From contig NZ_JADQDC010000020.1 of assembly GCF_015694345.1 (NCBI RefSeq), positions 1-45,080 on the forward strand: a stretch of 45,080 nucleotides of DNA. Direction: 5' to 3'. Positions 9,069 through 18,759 of the stretch are shown here, one piece after another (the first letter of the stretch is position 1; each line of letters opens with the position of its first letter). Made by a program: the position numbers and the translations under genes. The notes under the pieces were generated by a model. That model saw nothing but the letters and a program-made list of their open reading frames with translations, did not search any database and was not told the DNA's origin. This DNA comes from Novosphingobium jiangmenense (lineage in GTDB: Bacteria; Pseudomonadota; Alphaproteobacteria; Sphingomonadales; Sphingomonadaceae).

Positions 9069-10138
9069 GTTTCGAACCTGGATGCGACCAAGTCCTCGCG
9101 CAGGCCGAGCCTGTCTCCGGCATAGCGGCTCGACAATGGCTTCCACCACCAGTCGTTCTCCAGATACCAAGCAACCGTCTTGGCTAACCCCGTCTCGAAG
9201 GTTTCCATCGCGCGCCAGCCCAACTCGTTCTCCAGCCGCGAAGCATCGATGGCATAGCGGGCATCGTGGCCCGGCCGGTCCTGAACGAACTCAATCAGCG
9301 TCTCGCGGGGGCGAGAGCTTGGCTGCAGCTTGTCGAGAATCTCGCAGATCGAGCGCACCACGTCGATGTTGCGCCGCTCGTTTCTGCCGCCCACATTGTA
9401 CGTCTCACCAGGCTGTCCCTTAGTCGCAATGAGATCAAGAGCGCGGACGTGATCCTCGACGTAGAGCCAATCCCGGATGTTTTCCCCGGTCCCATATACA
9501 GGCAGCGAACGCATCGAAATGGCGCTGAGAATTGTTAAAGGAATCAGCTTCTCGGGGAAATGGTACGGACCATAGTTGTTGGAGCAGTTTGTCGTGATGA
9601 TCGGCATTCCGTAGGTCCGGTGCCAAGCCTTGGCCAGATGGTCCGATGCGGCCTTCGAAGCGGAATACGGGGACGATGGATCGTATGGGGTGGTCTCGGT
9701 AAACAGTCCAGAAGGTCCCAGCGAGCCATAGACTTCGTCGGTCGAAACATGAATGAACCTGAACGCGGCCCGCTCGGTATCGCCGAGCTTTTCCCAATAG
9801 GCCCTTGCAGCGTCGAGTAGCGTGAACGTTCCGACAACGTTCGTCTGTATGAAGGCCGATGCGCCCGTTATCGAACGATCGACGTGGCTTTCGGCTGCCA
9901 GGTGCATTATCCGATCTGGAGCGAATGTCTCGATCGCCTTGCCCATCGCTTCCGCATCGCAGATGTCGGCATGCAAAAACTGATAGAGAGGGTTCGATCT
10001 AACCGACAACAACGACTGTGTGTTGCCGGCATAAGTCAGCTTGTCGATGTTGAGGACCTGATATCCCATTTCCCCTATCAGGTACCTAACGAGAGCTGAA
10101 CCAATGAACCCCGCTCCGCCGGTAACTATTACGCGCAC
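9065..10138 (-). CDS. rmlB: dTDP-glucose 4,6-dehydratase
   Basis: RmlB converts dTDP-glucose to dTDP-4-keto-6-deoxyglucose. The 357 residues fit the family. The Rossmann motif TGGAGFIGS lies right at the N-terminus, STDEVYG in the middle, and YSASKAASDH carries the catalytic Tyr-x3-Lys. The start is a GTG at 10138, with AGAGGAA about eight bases upstream and the protein beginning VRVIVTGG. The frame continues upstream to 10213 without homology to the family. It is the first gene of the rmlBDA unit, and its product is also the substrate of the ketoisomerase at 5921. Confidence 0.94.
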   Translation of the reverse strand: MRVIVTGGAGFIGSALVRYLIGEMGYQVLNIDKLTYAGNTQSLLSVRSNPLYQFLHADICDAEAMGKAIETFAPDRIMHLAAESHVDRSITGASAFIQTNVVGTFTLLDAARAYWEKLGDTERAAFRFIHVSTDEVYGSLGPSGLFTETTPYDPSSPYSASKAASDHLAKAWHRTYGMPIITTNCSNNYGPYHFPEKLIPLTILSAISMRSLPVYGTGENIRDWLYVEDHVRALDLIATKGQPGETYNVGGRNERRNIDVVRSICEILDKLQPSSRPRETLIEFVQDRPGHDARYAIDASRLENELGWRAMETFETGLAKTVAWYLENDWWWKPLSSRYAGDRLGLREDLVASRFET

Positions 10139-10555
10139 AATACTAATTCCTCTACGATACGCGGCGAGACAGCCCGCAGTTAAAGAACGCGGAGCCAGCG
10201 GTGTACGGCACACTCCCGGCTTCGTCTCTCAAAGGACTGTCCATGGTAAGCTACTCTGGCGGAGGATTCATGATACTTGTGGGTGGTTGGCTTACTCCTT
10301 GGGGTAGAAGGGGCTGACCAGATAGCGACCAAATGTCACGACAGGCTAGGCGATCGGCCACTATGCTTGACGTGTCATCATGTCATACGTCACCGGCGCC
10401 AGAGCGTTTCCAACAGCCCCAGAATCGCGAGGGGTTCCGCCGGTATTGCGTCTCTGATTGATCCTTTTCGCTGGATAGAAGGCCAGCATGATGAGATCTG
10501 CCTCTGTCCAAGAATTTTGCACGACGGGGTCGTTTCCGCGACTGAGGGTAGCATG
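10139..10555. other. Upstream region of rmlBDA
   Basis: About 417 bases without a supported gene. The ribosome binding site AGAGGAA of rmlB is at its left edge. Open frames here show no family features. The region ends where IS630-like sequence begins, so it should contain the promoter of the rml operon. Confidence 0.4.
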
Positions 10556-11460
10556 AGTTCCCGGACTCCAGCCGCTCGTTTGGGGTTGGCACAGCGGTTC
10601 GCTGGCGGCTGTCGGCTGGTGAGTTTGGCAGTGCGGTTGGGGTAAGCCGGGTGGTGATAGGCGCTCTTCAAAAGCCGATACTCATGGGGAGCATCTCTCG
10701 GTACTGCTGGCGGGCAACGGGGACATGGCTCTGGCAGAAATCCAGTCGAGCCTGCCTGGGCAAGGCGTTCACATCGGGCTCGACATACTTTAATGGTCTT
10801 TTGATGGCCGGGTGGCACCCGCAAAAGAAGACCGGGCCCGATCAAGCAAGACCGTCCGGACATTCTGTGCCCAGGCCGGTCTTGTTACCCCAGTTTGATC
10901 TGGAACCCGAGCGGCTCGTATCATCGACGAGACCTGGACCGCCAACAACACGGTCCGCAATCGTGGGCGGGCGCGAAGGGCGAGCCTCCAAGAATGGGCT
11001 GCCCCGCGGCTCTCGCGAGGCGAACACACTTGTCGCTGATTGAGCAAGACTGGCAAGGTTGCCCCAATGAGGCTCGGCGGCTCCATCAATGGCGACCGGT
11101 TGCAGGCCCGAGGGGCGCAGGTCCTTTTCTCAGAGCTACGGCCAAGTGAGGTGGTTACCATTGGAGATCTGTGGAGACATAAGCGCGTATCGTGATCGGA
11201 TGGAGGCAACCGGCGCTCACCCTGCGGTTCTCTCGGAGCTAAACGCCAATCCTCATTCCGATCGACAAGGCTGTATCGCGGGTCAAGGCCAAGCTCCGCA
11301 AGTCGGGTGAGCGAAGCGTCTTCGGGCTTTATGACCACCTCGGAATACTGGATGATTTCGTCAAACCCGCGAATGCGCCAACTACTCCCGCTCGTCGGAT
11401 CTGCATCAGCATGATCGAGGAACGCTCGAGGCAATGGTTCCCTGACACAGACCCTAAAAC
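10556..11460 (+). pseudogene. Fossil IS630-family transposase
   Basis: Translating all plus-strand frames gives successive pieces of an IS630-type transposase in the right order. They are a helix-turn-helix-like LGLAQRFAGG, LLAGNGDMALAEIQ, IIDETWTANNTVRNRGRA (the first catalytic Asp segment), GSINGDRLQARGAQVLF, LRPSEVVTIGDLWRHK, and PIDKAVSRVKAKLRKSGERS near the C-terminal NPIE region. The pieces change frame several times and contain stops, and the second catalytic Asp is lost (VTIGD for VVMDN). The total span of about 0.9 kb fits one transposase of about 340 residues. The element is inactive and old. Confidence 0.7.
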
Positions 11461-11651
11461 CTGTCATGCTGGCCAGATTATGCGGCTCAAGACAGGGTAT
11501 CGATTAAGCTTTCTCTGTCATCTAACCAGACGGCGTGAGAACGCGTCCGGCCAACCGGGTAACAATCGATTGCAAGCGGTGTGATATCAAGCCCATTCCA
11601 CAAAATGCGCAGGTAGTTGGCTTATACGATCTGAAGCCTTTCCATCGACTT

Positions 11652-11849
11652 TCAAGATTGCGGAATACAAAGCCATGCTACGACTGCGATGGCAATCCAA
11701 AGCAAAAGCGATAACCCACTGATCACTGAAACCGCGCACAGTGGTGACAGGCGAGCCTCCCGGCGACGCAATGCTTCATCCTGCGCGATCTCTTCGGGGG
11801 ACATCTCAACGCTGACTGATCTTCTCAGTCGACTCATAAAGTTGCTCAT
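11652..11849 (-). CDS. Small single-pass membrane protein
   Basis: This 65-residue open frame starts MSNFMSRLRRSV at an ATG preceded by GGGGTG with a five-base gap. It has a charged N-terminal half with EMSPEEIAQDEALRRREARL, then about 22 hydrophobic residues (SVISGLSLLLWIAIAVVAWLC) near the C-terminus. This reads as a tail-anchored or single-pass inner-membrane peptide. No homologue is recognised. It stands alone between an IS630 fossil and a histidine kinase gene. The amphipathic-plus-anchor pattern and the ribosome binding site argue for a real gene, but a chance frame cannot be excluded. Confidence 0.5.
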   Translation of the reverse strand: MSNFMSRLRRSVSVEMSPEEIAQDEALRRREARLSPLCAVSVISGLSLLLWIAIAVVAWLCIPQS

Positions 11850-12222
11850 TTGCGCACCCCGAACAGATGCGAGGAAGCTTGGGCCCCCTCAAGTGGTCAG
11901 CTATCCCTGATACCTCACTCCGCAGGGGCAGGGCACTAGTCCGCTTGGATAAAAAGTCTTAAGCTGTACTATGTTTTCTGCCGAATCGATTAGCCATGTC
12001 GCACAACTAACCGGAGATGAGCTTTGGTCGGCGGTGGACAGTGTTATCGCACGGCAGATTTCAGTCCGGGTACACCCGCTGGCAGGGCCATGAGGGGTAC
12101 AATGTGAAGGCCGCACTTTCAAAGCAGATGCCTCAACCTCTCCATGGGTCGCGAATGTACAGGGTAGATTTCCTGGGGGTGACCTCTCTGGTCCGGAGTA
12201 GACTCAGTTTTAGGAGTAAGGT
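11850..12222. other. Gap before the histidine kinase gene
   Basis: These 373 bases contain no supported gene. The last part carries TAGGAG just ahead of the kinase start. Short frames here have no recognisable features, so I regard it as regulatory or decayed sequence between two divergent genes. Confidence 0.4.
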
Positions 12223-13164
12223 TTGGTGAGAGCTGTTGAAGATGAGCTTTGCTGTGTATACACCGCCTTTGCGCCCGAGGCGTTTTCTATCGGAGGAAAT
12301 GGAATTTTTGTTGGTACTGATCTTGCTGCTTGTCCCAAAGGTTTGGTTTCGAAAAGACTGCCTCAAATTGCTTCGGCCGTGAACGGAATGTGCCGGTGCG
12401 AGCATAAGGCTGGTAATCCTCGGCCGGGGAGGGGCACTAAGTATTCTCTCGATGTCGAGAGGTTAGAACGAATTTCTGTTGTGGAAAGGCTGGCAAGTTC
12501 AATCACACACGAGATAAATCAGCCCCTCGGGGCCGCCACGACATTCATAAATGCCGCCATGCGCTGGCTTTCGCATCCAACTCCAAATCTCGGTGAAGCT
12601 CGTTCAGCGCTCAATCGCGCTGCCGAGCAAGTCAGTCGGATTACATGCGTTGTCAATCCCGTTCAGGCGCTGACCCAAGTTTCTCCGTCAGGGAAATCCA
12701 GATGTGATGTGGTCAAAACCATTCGCAGCCTTCTGCCGTTATTGCAGGGCCAACTTTCAGAGCACGAAATTGAGATCAGTCTCTTCGATTCCACCCGACC
12801 TGATACTTCGGAAGTGGCTCTCCATTGCACCGAGGTCAGTCAGATATTGCTTAACCTCATCACCAACAGCATCGATGCTGTCTCACAGAACATCGGCCAG
12901 CGTTTGATCTTGATCCGGCTATCCCGCTGTGCGAACACGATGCTTCGTATTGAGGTCGAAGACAATGGCCCCGGTATAGTTCTCGCTGATATACCGGCGG
13001 TCTTCGAGCCGTTCTATTCCACGAAATCCAGTGGAACCGGACTTGGTTTGCCAATTACCTCGGCCATCGTAGAGCGCTGCAAAGGTTCCATCGAACTTGA
13101 GAGCGAACAAGGGAAGGGTACGTTGATCACCGTCTTGTTGCCACTTCTTGAGGCGGGATGCTGA
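12223..13164 (+). CDS. Sensor histidine kinase, FixL/DctB-like core
   Basis: This protein of 313 residues autophosphorylates on His96 in SSITHEINQPLGA, an H-box of the FixL/DctB type. The ATPase domain follows: N-box LLNLITNSIDA, G1 EDNGPGI, F-box FEPFYSTKSSGTGLGL and a final G2/beta region. There is no transmembrane segment and no recognised PAS domain; the first 80 residues are unlike known sensors and hold cysteines (CC at 10-11, CRC near 57-59) that might bind a ligand or metal. The start is TTG at 12223 or GTG at 12226, with AGGAG upstream. It is convergent with the response regulator, 12 bases from its stop. Confidence 0.82.
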   Translation: MVRAVEDELCCVYTAFAPEAFSIGGNGIFVGTDLAACPKGLVSKRLPQIASAVNGMCRCEHKAGNPRPGRGTKYSLDVERLERISVVERLASSITHEINQPLGAATTFINAAMRWLSHPTPNLGEARSALNRAAEQVSRITCVVNPVQALTQVSPSGKSRCDVVKTIRSLLPLLQGQLSEHEIEISLFDSTRPDTSEVALHCTEVSQILLNLITNSIDAVSQNIGQRLILIRLSRCANTMLRIEVEDNGPGIVLADIPAVFEPFYSTKSSGTGLGLPITSAIVERCKGSIELESEQGKGTLITVLLPLLEAGC

Positions 13165-13176
13165 GAAAACTCCATC

Positions 13177-13884
13177 TCATCGTTCCCCCATTGCGATTTC
13201 GAGCCCCTCAGCGCCAATCAACGTCCTTGTCGATGGCGTGAAGCGATCTGAAAGCGAATCCACTACGCGGGCATCGGCCAGGTGTCCGAATGTTAGAATC
13301 ATTTGGCTTATGCTCGACACTCCTAGCTTGATCATCAAATTGCGGCGATGCACCTTGACGGTTGCCTCTGACAATTCGAGTAGGTGGGCGATCTGCTTCC
13401 CGAGATAGCCCTGGCATAACAAGCTGAAGACATCGAATTCGCGCGAGGAAAGGTTCTTGACCAGAAGGATGGACGCCTTTTGCGCTTCGGAAACTCTGCG
13501 TTGCTCCCGGCTAAGATCGAGTGCTCGACTGATACCATCGAGCAAGTCCTGTTCCCGAAACGGTTTTGTCAGAAACTCTACCGCCTTTGCCTTCATCGCC
13601 TGCACTGCCATGGCGATGTCACCATGACCGGTAATGAAAATCAAAGGGACATCGATCCCGTTCTCATTTAGACGTTTCTGGACTTCCAGACCGCTTGGTC
13701 CTGGAAGCCGTACATCGAGGACAACGCAGCCCTCAATTCCAGGCGTAATGCGCTCTAGGAGCTCTTCCCCTGAACTCAATGTCTCGACGCTGTACCCCAC
13801 GGAACGGAGAATCGAGTCAATCGACGCACGGGTGGGTTCATCGTCATCGACAACGTAGACCTTTTCACCGCTGCGTATGCTCAT
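13177..13884 (-). CDS. FixJ/NarL-type response regulator
   Basis: The 235-residue protein has a full receiver domain: acidic VDDDE at residues 12-16, phospho-acceptor Asp57 in VVLDVRLPGPSG, Thr85 in ITGHG and Lys107 in LTKP. A LuxR-type helix-turn-helix lies at about residues 148-200 (LSSREFDVFSLL...EATVKVHRRNLMIKLG). It should activate transcription once phosphorylated, most likely by the kinase encoded convergently at 12223, although they are not co-transcribed. A GGAGG-rich stretch lies about 11 bases before the ATG. Its targets are not evident; the neighbouring polysaccharide genes are candidates by position only. Confidence 0.88.
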   Translation of the reverse strand: MSIRSGEKVYVVDDDEPTRASIDSILRSVGYSVETLSSGEELLERITPGIEGCVVLDVRLPGPSGLEVQKRLNENGIDVPLIFITGHGDIAMAVQAMKAKAVEFLTKPFREQDLLDGISRALDLSREQRRVSEAQKASILLVKNLSSREFDVFSLLCQGYLGKQIAHLLELSEATVKVHRRNLMIKLGVSSISQMILTFGHLADARVVDSLSDRFTPSTRTLIGAEGLEIAMGER

Positions 13885-14319
13885 AGGGCCCGAGCTCCTC
13901 CTTCAATTGATCAAAACAGGCAAGTGGGTTCGGCGAAATGGAGGGCGCCTAGCATTAATATTGTCCGATACCTAATAAAAGTTACCTTTTAGGTTAGATG
14001 CAATCAGCAGAGGACCGCGATTTTGTCGAGATTCAGACAGGACATGGTTTCCTTGACAGCCATCTGGGCGAAATGCGGATAGCATTCTACTCATTAGGAC
14101 TAATTCATTGCATAGTCCTGATCAGTGACGCAATCAAGTCGGTTTTTTAGGAGTGTGTGAAGCAGACGCGCGGGACAGTTGATTCTGTCGATGGCTCGTG
14201 CTGACTGTCCAAGTAGCGCCACACAAACCTTGAGGCCCCGGAAGCTTTGCGTTGTTTGAGCCGGTAGCATCCGCGCCCCCGGTGGCACTGCCAGCGAAAG
14301 GTGAGCGACGGGCCCGGAC
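13885..14319. other. Gap upstream of the response regulator, left flank of the IS3
   Basis: About 435 bases. The 150 bases next to the regulator are A+T-rich and should hold its promoter. A frame on the minus strand from 14100 is open across the IS edge but shows no known domain. The last three bases, GAC at 14317-14319, are the target duplication of the IS3 element. Confidence 0.4.
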
Positions 14320-14369
14320 TGAAGCGTCCCGGGTTTTCCGGAGGCTCCTATCTGTGAGAAGGAGCTACA

Positions 14370-14645
14370 ATGAGCGCTACAAGGAACGAGTTTTCGCCTG
14401 AGTTTCGCGACCGCGCGGTACGGATGGTTGATGAGCATCGAGCGGACTACCCGTCGGAGTGGGCGGCGCTGACCTCGATCGCCAGGAAGGTTGGCTGCAC
14501 GCAGGCGGCCAATGACCGGGAACGCCTCAAGTTGCTGGAGCAGGAAGTCAAGGAGCTGCGGCGGGCCAACGAGATCCTGCGCAAGGCGTCCGCGTATTTT
14601 GCGATGGCGGAGCGAGCCAGAGAGCTTGGGCGCCACGGCAGATGA
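14370..14645 (+). CDS. IS3 orfA with an internal in-frame deletion
   Basis: OrfA supplies the helix-turn-helix and leucine-zipper half of the IS3 transposase. This copy has 91 residues: FSPEFRDRAVRMVDEHRADYPSEW, then SIARKVGCTQ joined directly to RERLKLLEQEVKELRRANEILRKASAYFA. Family members normally have about 20 more residues at that join (a segment like ETLRNWVRQ that ends the HTH). The deletion removes the second half of the DNA-recognition unit, so end binding is probably lost. It overlaps orfB by four bases, as usual for frameshift-coupled IS3 genes. Confidence 0.82.
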   Translation: MSATRNEFSPEFRDRAVRMVDEHRADYPSEWAALTSIARKVGCTQAANDRERLKLLEQEVKELRRANEILRKASAYFAMAERARELGRHGR

Positions 14646-15549
14646 TAATTGCGTTCATAGACGCCCATCGCGAGGACCTGGGTATCGAGCCGATCTGCCG
14701 TGAACTGGCGATCGCCCCATCCTCCTATCACGAGCATGCTGCCCGCCTTGCTGATCCTGGCAAGCGTCCTGACCGTGCTCGGCGGGATGACGAGATGCGG
14801 GCACAGATCAAGCGCGTCCATGAAGCCAGCTTTGGGCTCTACGGCACGCGCAAGGTCTGGCACCAGTTGCGGCGCGAAGGTGTGGTGATCGCCAAGTGCA
14901 CGGTGGAACGGCTGATGGCAGCCATGGGCTTGGCAGGTGTGCGGCGGGGCAAGAAGACCATCACCACGCTCAGCGATCCGAAGGCGCCATGCCCGCTGGA
15001 CAAGGTCAACCGCGAGTTCCGCGTCAGCCGACCCAATGCTCTGTGGGTGGTCGACTTCACTTACGTCCACACCTGGGCGGGGTTTGTCTACGTGGCCTTC
15101 ATGATCGATGCCTATGCCCGGCGTATCGTGGGCTGGAAGGTCAGCACGTCGGCTACCGCCGGCTTCGTGCTCGACGCTCTGGAACAGGCGATCCATGCCG
15201 CAGGCCCGGTCCCGATGACCGGCTGATCCAACATAGCGACAGGGGCGTTCAATACCCGGCCATGAACTACACCCAGCGCCTCGCCGAAGCCAATCTCGTG
15301 CCGTCCGTCGGCAGCGTTGGCGACAGCTACGACAACGCCTTGGCCGAAACGATCAATGGTCTCTACAAGGCCGAGGTCATCTGGCCGCAGCGATCATGGC
15401 CGAGCGCGTCGGCTGTGGAAATGGCAACCCTGCGCTGGGTCGATTGGTTTAACCACCATCGCCTATTCGGACCCATCGGGCACATCCCGCCTGCCGAGGC
15501 CGAAGCCAACTACTATGCAGCCAACGAGACCCTCGATATGGTGGCATGA
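14642..15549 (+). pseudogene. IS3 orfB transposase, frameshifted
   Basis: The first frame (14642-15226) encodes the N-terminal HTH_21 region (FGLYGTRKVWHQL) and the first catalytic Asp in NALWVVDFTYVHT, then stops after HAAGPVPMTG. The reading continues in another frame as LIQHSDRGVQY, GSVGDSYDNALAETINGLYKAE and WFNHHRLF up to 15549. These contain the second Asp and the catalytic Glu of the DDE integrase core. One small indel near 15220 thus splits an otherwise complete orfB. With the orfA deletion, the element carries two separate lesions. Confidence 0.85.
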
Positions 15550-15679
15550 CCCAATTGAAACTGCCTCCGGGGAACCCGGGGCGCTTCAGACTCCACCACC
15601 TGCAAGTTGTCGGCGCAACTCACGAAATTGGTTGGATCCGTCATTTACAGAGGATGTCAGGAGCTATAGCCATCTTCTT

Positions 15680-16300
15680 GCTTGTGTGCCTGCGCCTGTG
15701 CTTGGGGCCGGTACCTTGCTCCCGCGCGGCGCAGTCTCTTTCGACTCGCCGACGTTGCCAGCACTGCTCGCAGGAGGAGCCGCAGAGTGCATGCCGGCGT
15801 GATATATTCGATCGCCCTCGCGGCGGTGCAGCGGATCGATGTCTCGTTCGATGTCGCGCGTGCGATCAATGGCACGGACGCGGCCGGACGGCCGACTGCG
15901 CTCACGTGAGCTGAGTGCGCCTTTGATTGCCAAGCTGCACGCCTGGCCCACCTCCCGGCTCGCCGCGCTGTTGCGCAACCGCGGTCTCCCCAAGGCGACC
16001 AACTGCATGCTGCGCCGCTAGAATGCCTTCACCCGTCTCCTCGACGACCGCCAGGTCTGACAGACCAAAAACGTGACAGAACGAGTTCCGCGCTGCACGC
16101 CGCCCCAGCGAGAGACCTGGCGGCTTTGCGGATCCGATGGTGGCGGCATCCGAGCAGATCATTCACACTCTGGATCAGACCGCACGCCGCTACGAAGTGG
16201 ATCCGCATGCCCGGCCAGCAGGTGCCTTCGGCCCGTCTCGGCGAAATCTGGCCCGCCAACTCGACGAACTGTTGCATTGGACTTGGCAGCCAATCAGGGC
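15680..16300 (+). pseudogene. IS66 TnpC C-terminal fossil
   Basis: Plus-strand frames read, in order, RSLFRLADVASTARRRS, AGVIYSIALAAVQRIDV, SRELSAPLIAKLHAW, NCMLRR with AFTRLLDDRQV, and finally ARRYEVDPHARP and LDELLHWTWQP. This is the order of the last third of IS66-family TnpC (ELSAPLIAELHAWL, NYMLRRWDAFTRFLDDG, HRLDELLPWNW). Stops and frame changes break it. The N-terminal two thirds are absent or unrecognisable; the IS3 element at 14320 lies just to the left. Confidence 0.7.
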
Positions 16301-16582
16301 GCGCGATCACCACCTGATCCGAACTGGACCTCGGGCTTCACCGAATGGCTCCCCGTCATTGTACTGTTGGTTCTGACCGGCAGGCTGGTTGAGATCTTCC
16401 AGCCTGCCGGATGCGTCAATGAATTCAGATCGTATGGGTAAACACCAGAATCAACAGAAATCAGTCCCGTTAAAAGCCGCCTTCCGAACTGAGGCTTCCT
16501 TTCGCCGCCCTCGCAAGCATCGCTGCACCAAAAACATGGATGATACGTCAACGGAACTCAAAAATCGCGCCCCCCGCGTACG

Positions 16583-18505
16583 TCATCGAGCCAACTGAGA
16601 CATCCTCCGAAACCAATTGTAACGGATACCAAGTTGCACACTTCCCTCACGCGTGAAGTGCCCGCTGTCTCTGAAGAGATATACTCCCCTATCCTGCGTC
16701 TGACAAACACCGTTGTGGCACAGGTCTGCGTAAAGCCAATAGACCGGTACAAACTGTTCCGCATCCCGCAATAGGCGCTCAGGTCCGGTGTTCTCAACGC
16801 GACGGAAATCGCACGGGCGACCACCCTTGCCGAAGAACGCGCTTCTTTCCAAGCATCTCCCGTTGTCTCGATTACTGACTGGGGTAGGGGACACGATCAC
16901 TACTCTGGCACCCGTCGATCGAATCCGGTCAATTGTGCGAAGCAGTTCCTTCCTCACCTTCTGAATATCGCCAGCCTTCCACGTACTGCCATCACGGAAG
17001 AGAAGTGGCGAACTCGTAACACCGACGAACGGCGACGACAAGATGACAGTTTTTACCTCAGGGTTGTTCTTCAGCCAGTTCATCACGTTATCGTTAAAGG
17101 CTATACACTTTGCCCCCCAATTTCCGCTCAGCCCACCCTCAACTTGTGACATGCCAAGAATCGGTGAGCAGGCCGAGATTGTGTGCTGTTGCATCTTCAA
17201 GCGTGGTGCACTCGCAAGGATGCCTGGAGCCAGGTGCATGGCATAGCTGTCACCCCACAAGAGAACCTCCGGGTTCTCGGCAGTCCGGCAATTTGCACTC
17301 AGCGTGAAACTGCCTTCACAACTCCCCGACAATCCATAGTTTGGCGCAAATCGCTGCTCAATCTTTGCAAACTCGACTTGGTTTGCGCCTCGCATCGTCG
17401 TACCACGGGAAGCGAGGCCCGCTACGCCGATGAAGACCAGAACGGAAATCGCAAGGCCGGCAGCGAGAAAGACGTTCTCCGAAGATTCCGTGAAGCCGCG
17501 CCTTCTTTGGCGAAATGGTGTTTCGACGAATTTCCAGGATAGGTGGGCCATGAACAAGGCGCAAAGCACGAGGAAAGCCATGCTGGCGGGACTTGGTTCG
17601 GAGATGCTTCGCAACCTCGCAAACGCAAACAAGGGTTGATGCCAGAGATAGGCGCTGTAACTAATGAGTCCGATATAAACGAGCGGCCGCGACCCGAGCA
17701 GCATTGCTGCGTAGGTTCCTCGGGTCGCAAAACAAATGATCAGAGCGGCGCCGAGCACAGGTGCTAAAGTATATGCGCTGGGGAACGGGGTCGTATCGCT
17801 GTAAAGGAATACGCTGCCGACGATCAACGAGAGACCCAGAATGCTGGCTGGGTTGTAATACCGGCTGTTGCCCCTGATCGGGATAAGAGCGCAAAGCGAT
17901 CCTGTGAGCAACTCCCAAGCCCGGCCAGGAGCAAGGTAGAAATTGGCGCTTGGCATGCGGCGCCACCCCCACTCGCTGATGCCGAAGCTCACAATTAGCA
18001 GAACAACGACGATCGCTATTAAGTTTTTTCTCCCGTATCTCCACAAGCATATAAGGACTAACGGAAAGAAAAGGTAGAATTGCTCTTCGACGGCGAGACT
18101 CCAAGTATGCAACAGCGGTTTGAGGTCAGCGTCAGGTGAAAAATAGCCTTCCTCGGACCAGAACAGTATATTCGAAGAAAAAATCGCGACGGCAACGATA
18201 CTCTTGCTGAAGGAGATTAGCTCAGACGGCAGCATCCATGACCATGCGAATGGCAGGCAGCAGATAATAACGCAAAAGAGGGCCGGAATTATCCGACGGG
18301 CTCGCCGGTCGTAGAAATTTAATAAGGAAAACCGTCTATGGCTGAGATCTTCGGCAATGACCTGCGTTATAAGATATCCGCTAATCACAAAGAAGACATC
18401 GACGCCAACAAATCCGCCGCTGAAAACCTTTAAACCCGCATGGAAGAGGATCACCGGCATAACGGCTATTGCCCGAAGGCCGTCGATCTCTCGCCGGTAA
18501 ATCAT
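16583..18505 (-). CDS. OafA-like O-acyltransferase with C-terminal SGNH domain
   Basis: This 640-residue protein has an N-terminal acyltransferase-3 membrane domain (YRREIDGLRAIAVMPVILFHAG, FFVISGYLIT, HTWSLAVEEQFYLFFPL) with about ten membrane segments. An outside SGNH-hydrolase-like domain follows, with WGDSYA near residue 425 (nucleophile Ser) and DSGHFT near residue 620 (Asp/His of the catalytic site). Proteins of this build O-acetylate O-antigen or exopolysaccharide in the periplasm. I prefer the ATG at 18505 because GGGAG lies nine bases upstream; another ATG lies seven codons earlier. The gene stands alone between two IS66 fossils, so it may be a transferred cargo gene. Confidence 0.9.
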   Translation of the reverse strand: MIYRREIDGLRAIAVMPVILFHAGLKVFSGGFVGVDVFFVISGYLITQVIAEDLSHRRFSLLNFYDRRARRIIPALFCVIICCLPFAWSWMLPSELISFSKSIVAVAIFSSNILFWSEEGYFSPDADLKPLLHTWSLAVEEQFYLFFPLVLICLWRYGRKNLIAIVVVLLIVSFGISEWGWRRMPSANFYLAPGRAWELLTGSLCALIPIRGNSRYYNPASILGLSLIVGSVFLYSDTTPFPSAYTLAPVLGAALIICFATRGTYAAMLLGSRPLVYIGLISYSAYLWHQPLFAFARLRSISEPSPASMAFLVLCALFMAHLSWKFVETPFRQRRRGFTESSENVFLAAGLAISVLVFIGVAGLASRGTTMRGANQVEFAKIEQRFAPNYGLSGSCEGSFTLSANCRTAENPEVLLWGDSYAMHLAPGILASAPRLKMQQHTISACSPILGMSQVEGGLSGNWGAKCIAFNDNVMNWLKNNPEVKTVILSSPFVGVTSSPLLFRDGSTWKAGDIQKVRKELLRTIDRIRSTGARVVIVSPTPVSNRDNGRCLERSAFFGKGGRPCDFRRVENTGPERLLRDAEQFVPVYWLYADLCHNGVCQTQDRGVYLFRDSGHFTREGSVQLGIRYNWFRRMSQLAR

Positions 18506-18759
18506 CAAAATCACTCCCGCCTTCATTGTCCGCGATCTTCAGGCCATCCAAGGCCTGCAGCGCCCTACATCCTTGGTGGGTTTGGTGGGTGCAAGGACAG
18601 AATCCAAACCTGTGGCGGCTCTCTTGCATAGATTCTGTGCGGCGGGAAGAGTGTTGCTGCTCCTCTTGATTGTGTGCGCTCCTTCACCGCGAGCAGCTCG
18701 CATGAATGACGACGGTAGGGTGCGGAAGACAACGCCAAATCCGGGTGAGCTGTGCAGCT

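Larger units (their letters stand above)
14320..15588 (+). mobile_element. IS3-family insertion sequence with GAC target duplication
   Basis: The element is 1269 bp long. Its left tip TGAAGCGTCCCGGGTTTTCC and right tip (reverse complement TGAAGCGCCCCGGGTTCC) are imperfect inverted repeats. It is flanked on both sides by GAC (14317-14319 and 15589-15591), the 3-bp duplication expected for IS3 elements. It contains orfA and orfB, both damaged, so it is probably inactive by itself. Confidence 0.88.

Noticed and set aside
14100..14636. Minus-strand frame of 178 codons across the left IS3 border
   Set aside because: Its N-terminal half is antisense to the IS3 orfA; the rest has no recognisable domain.
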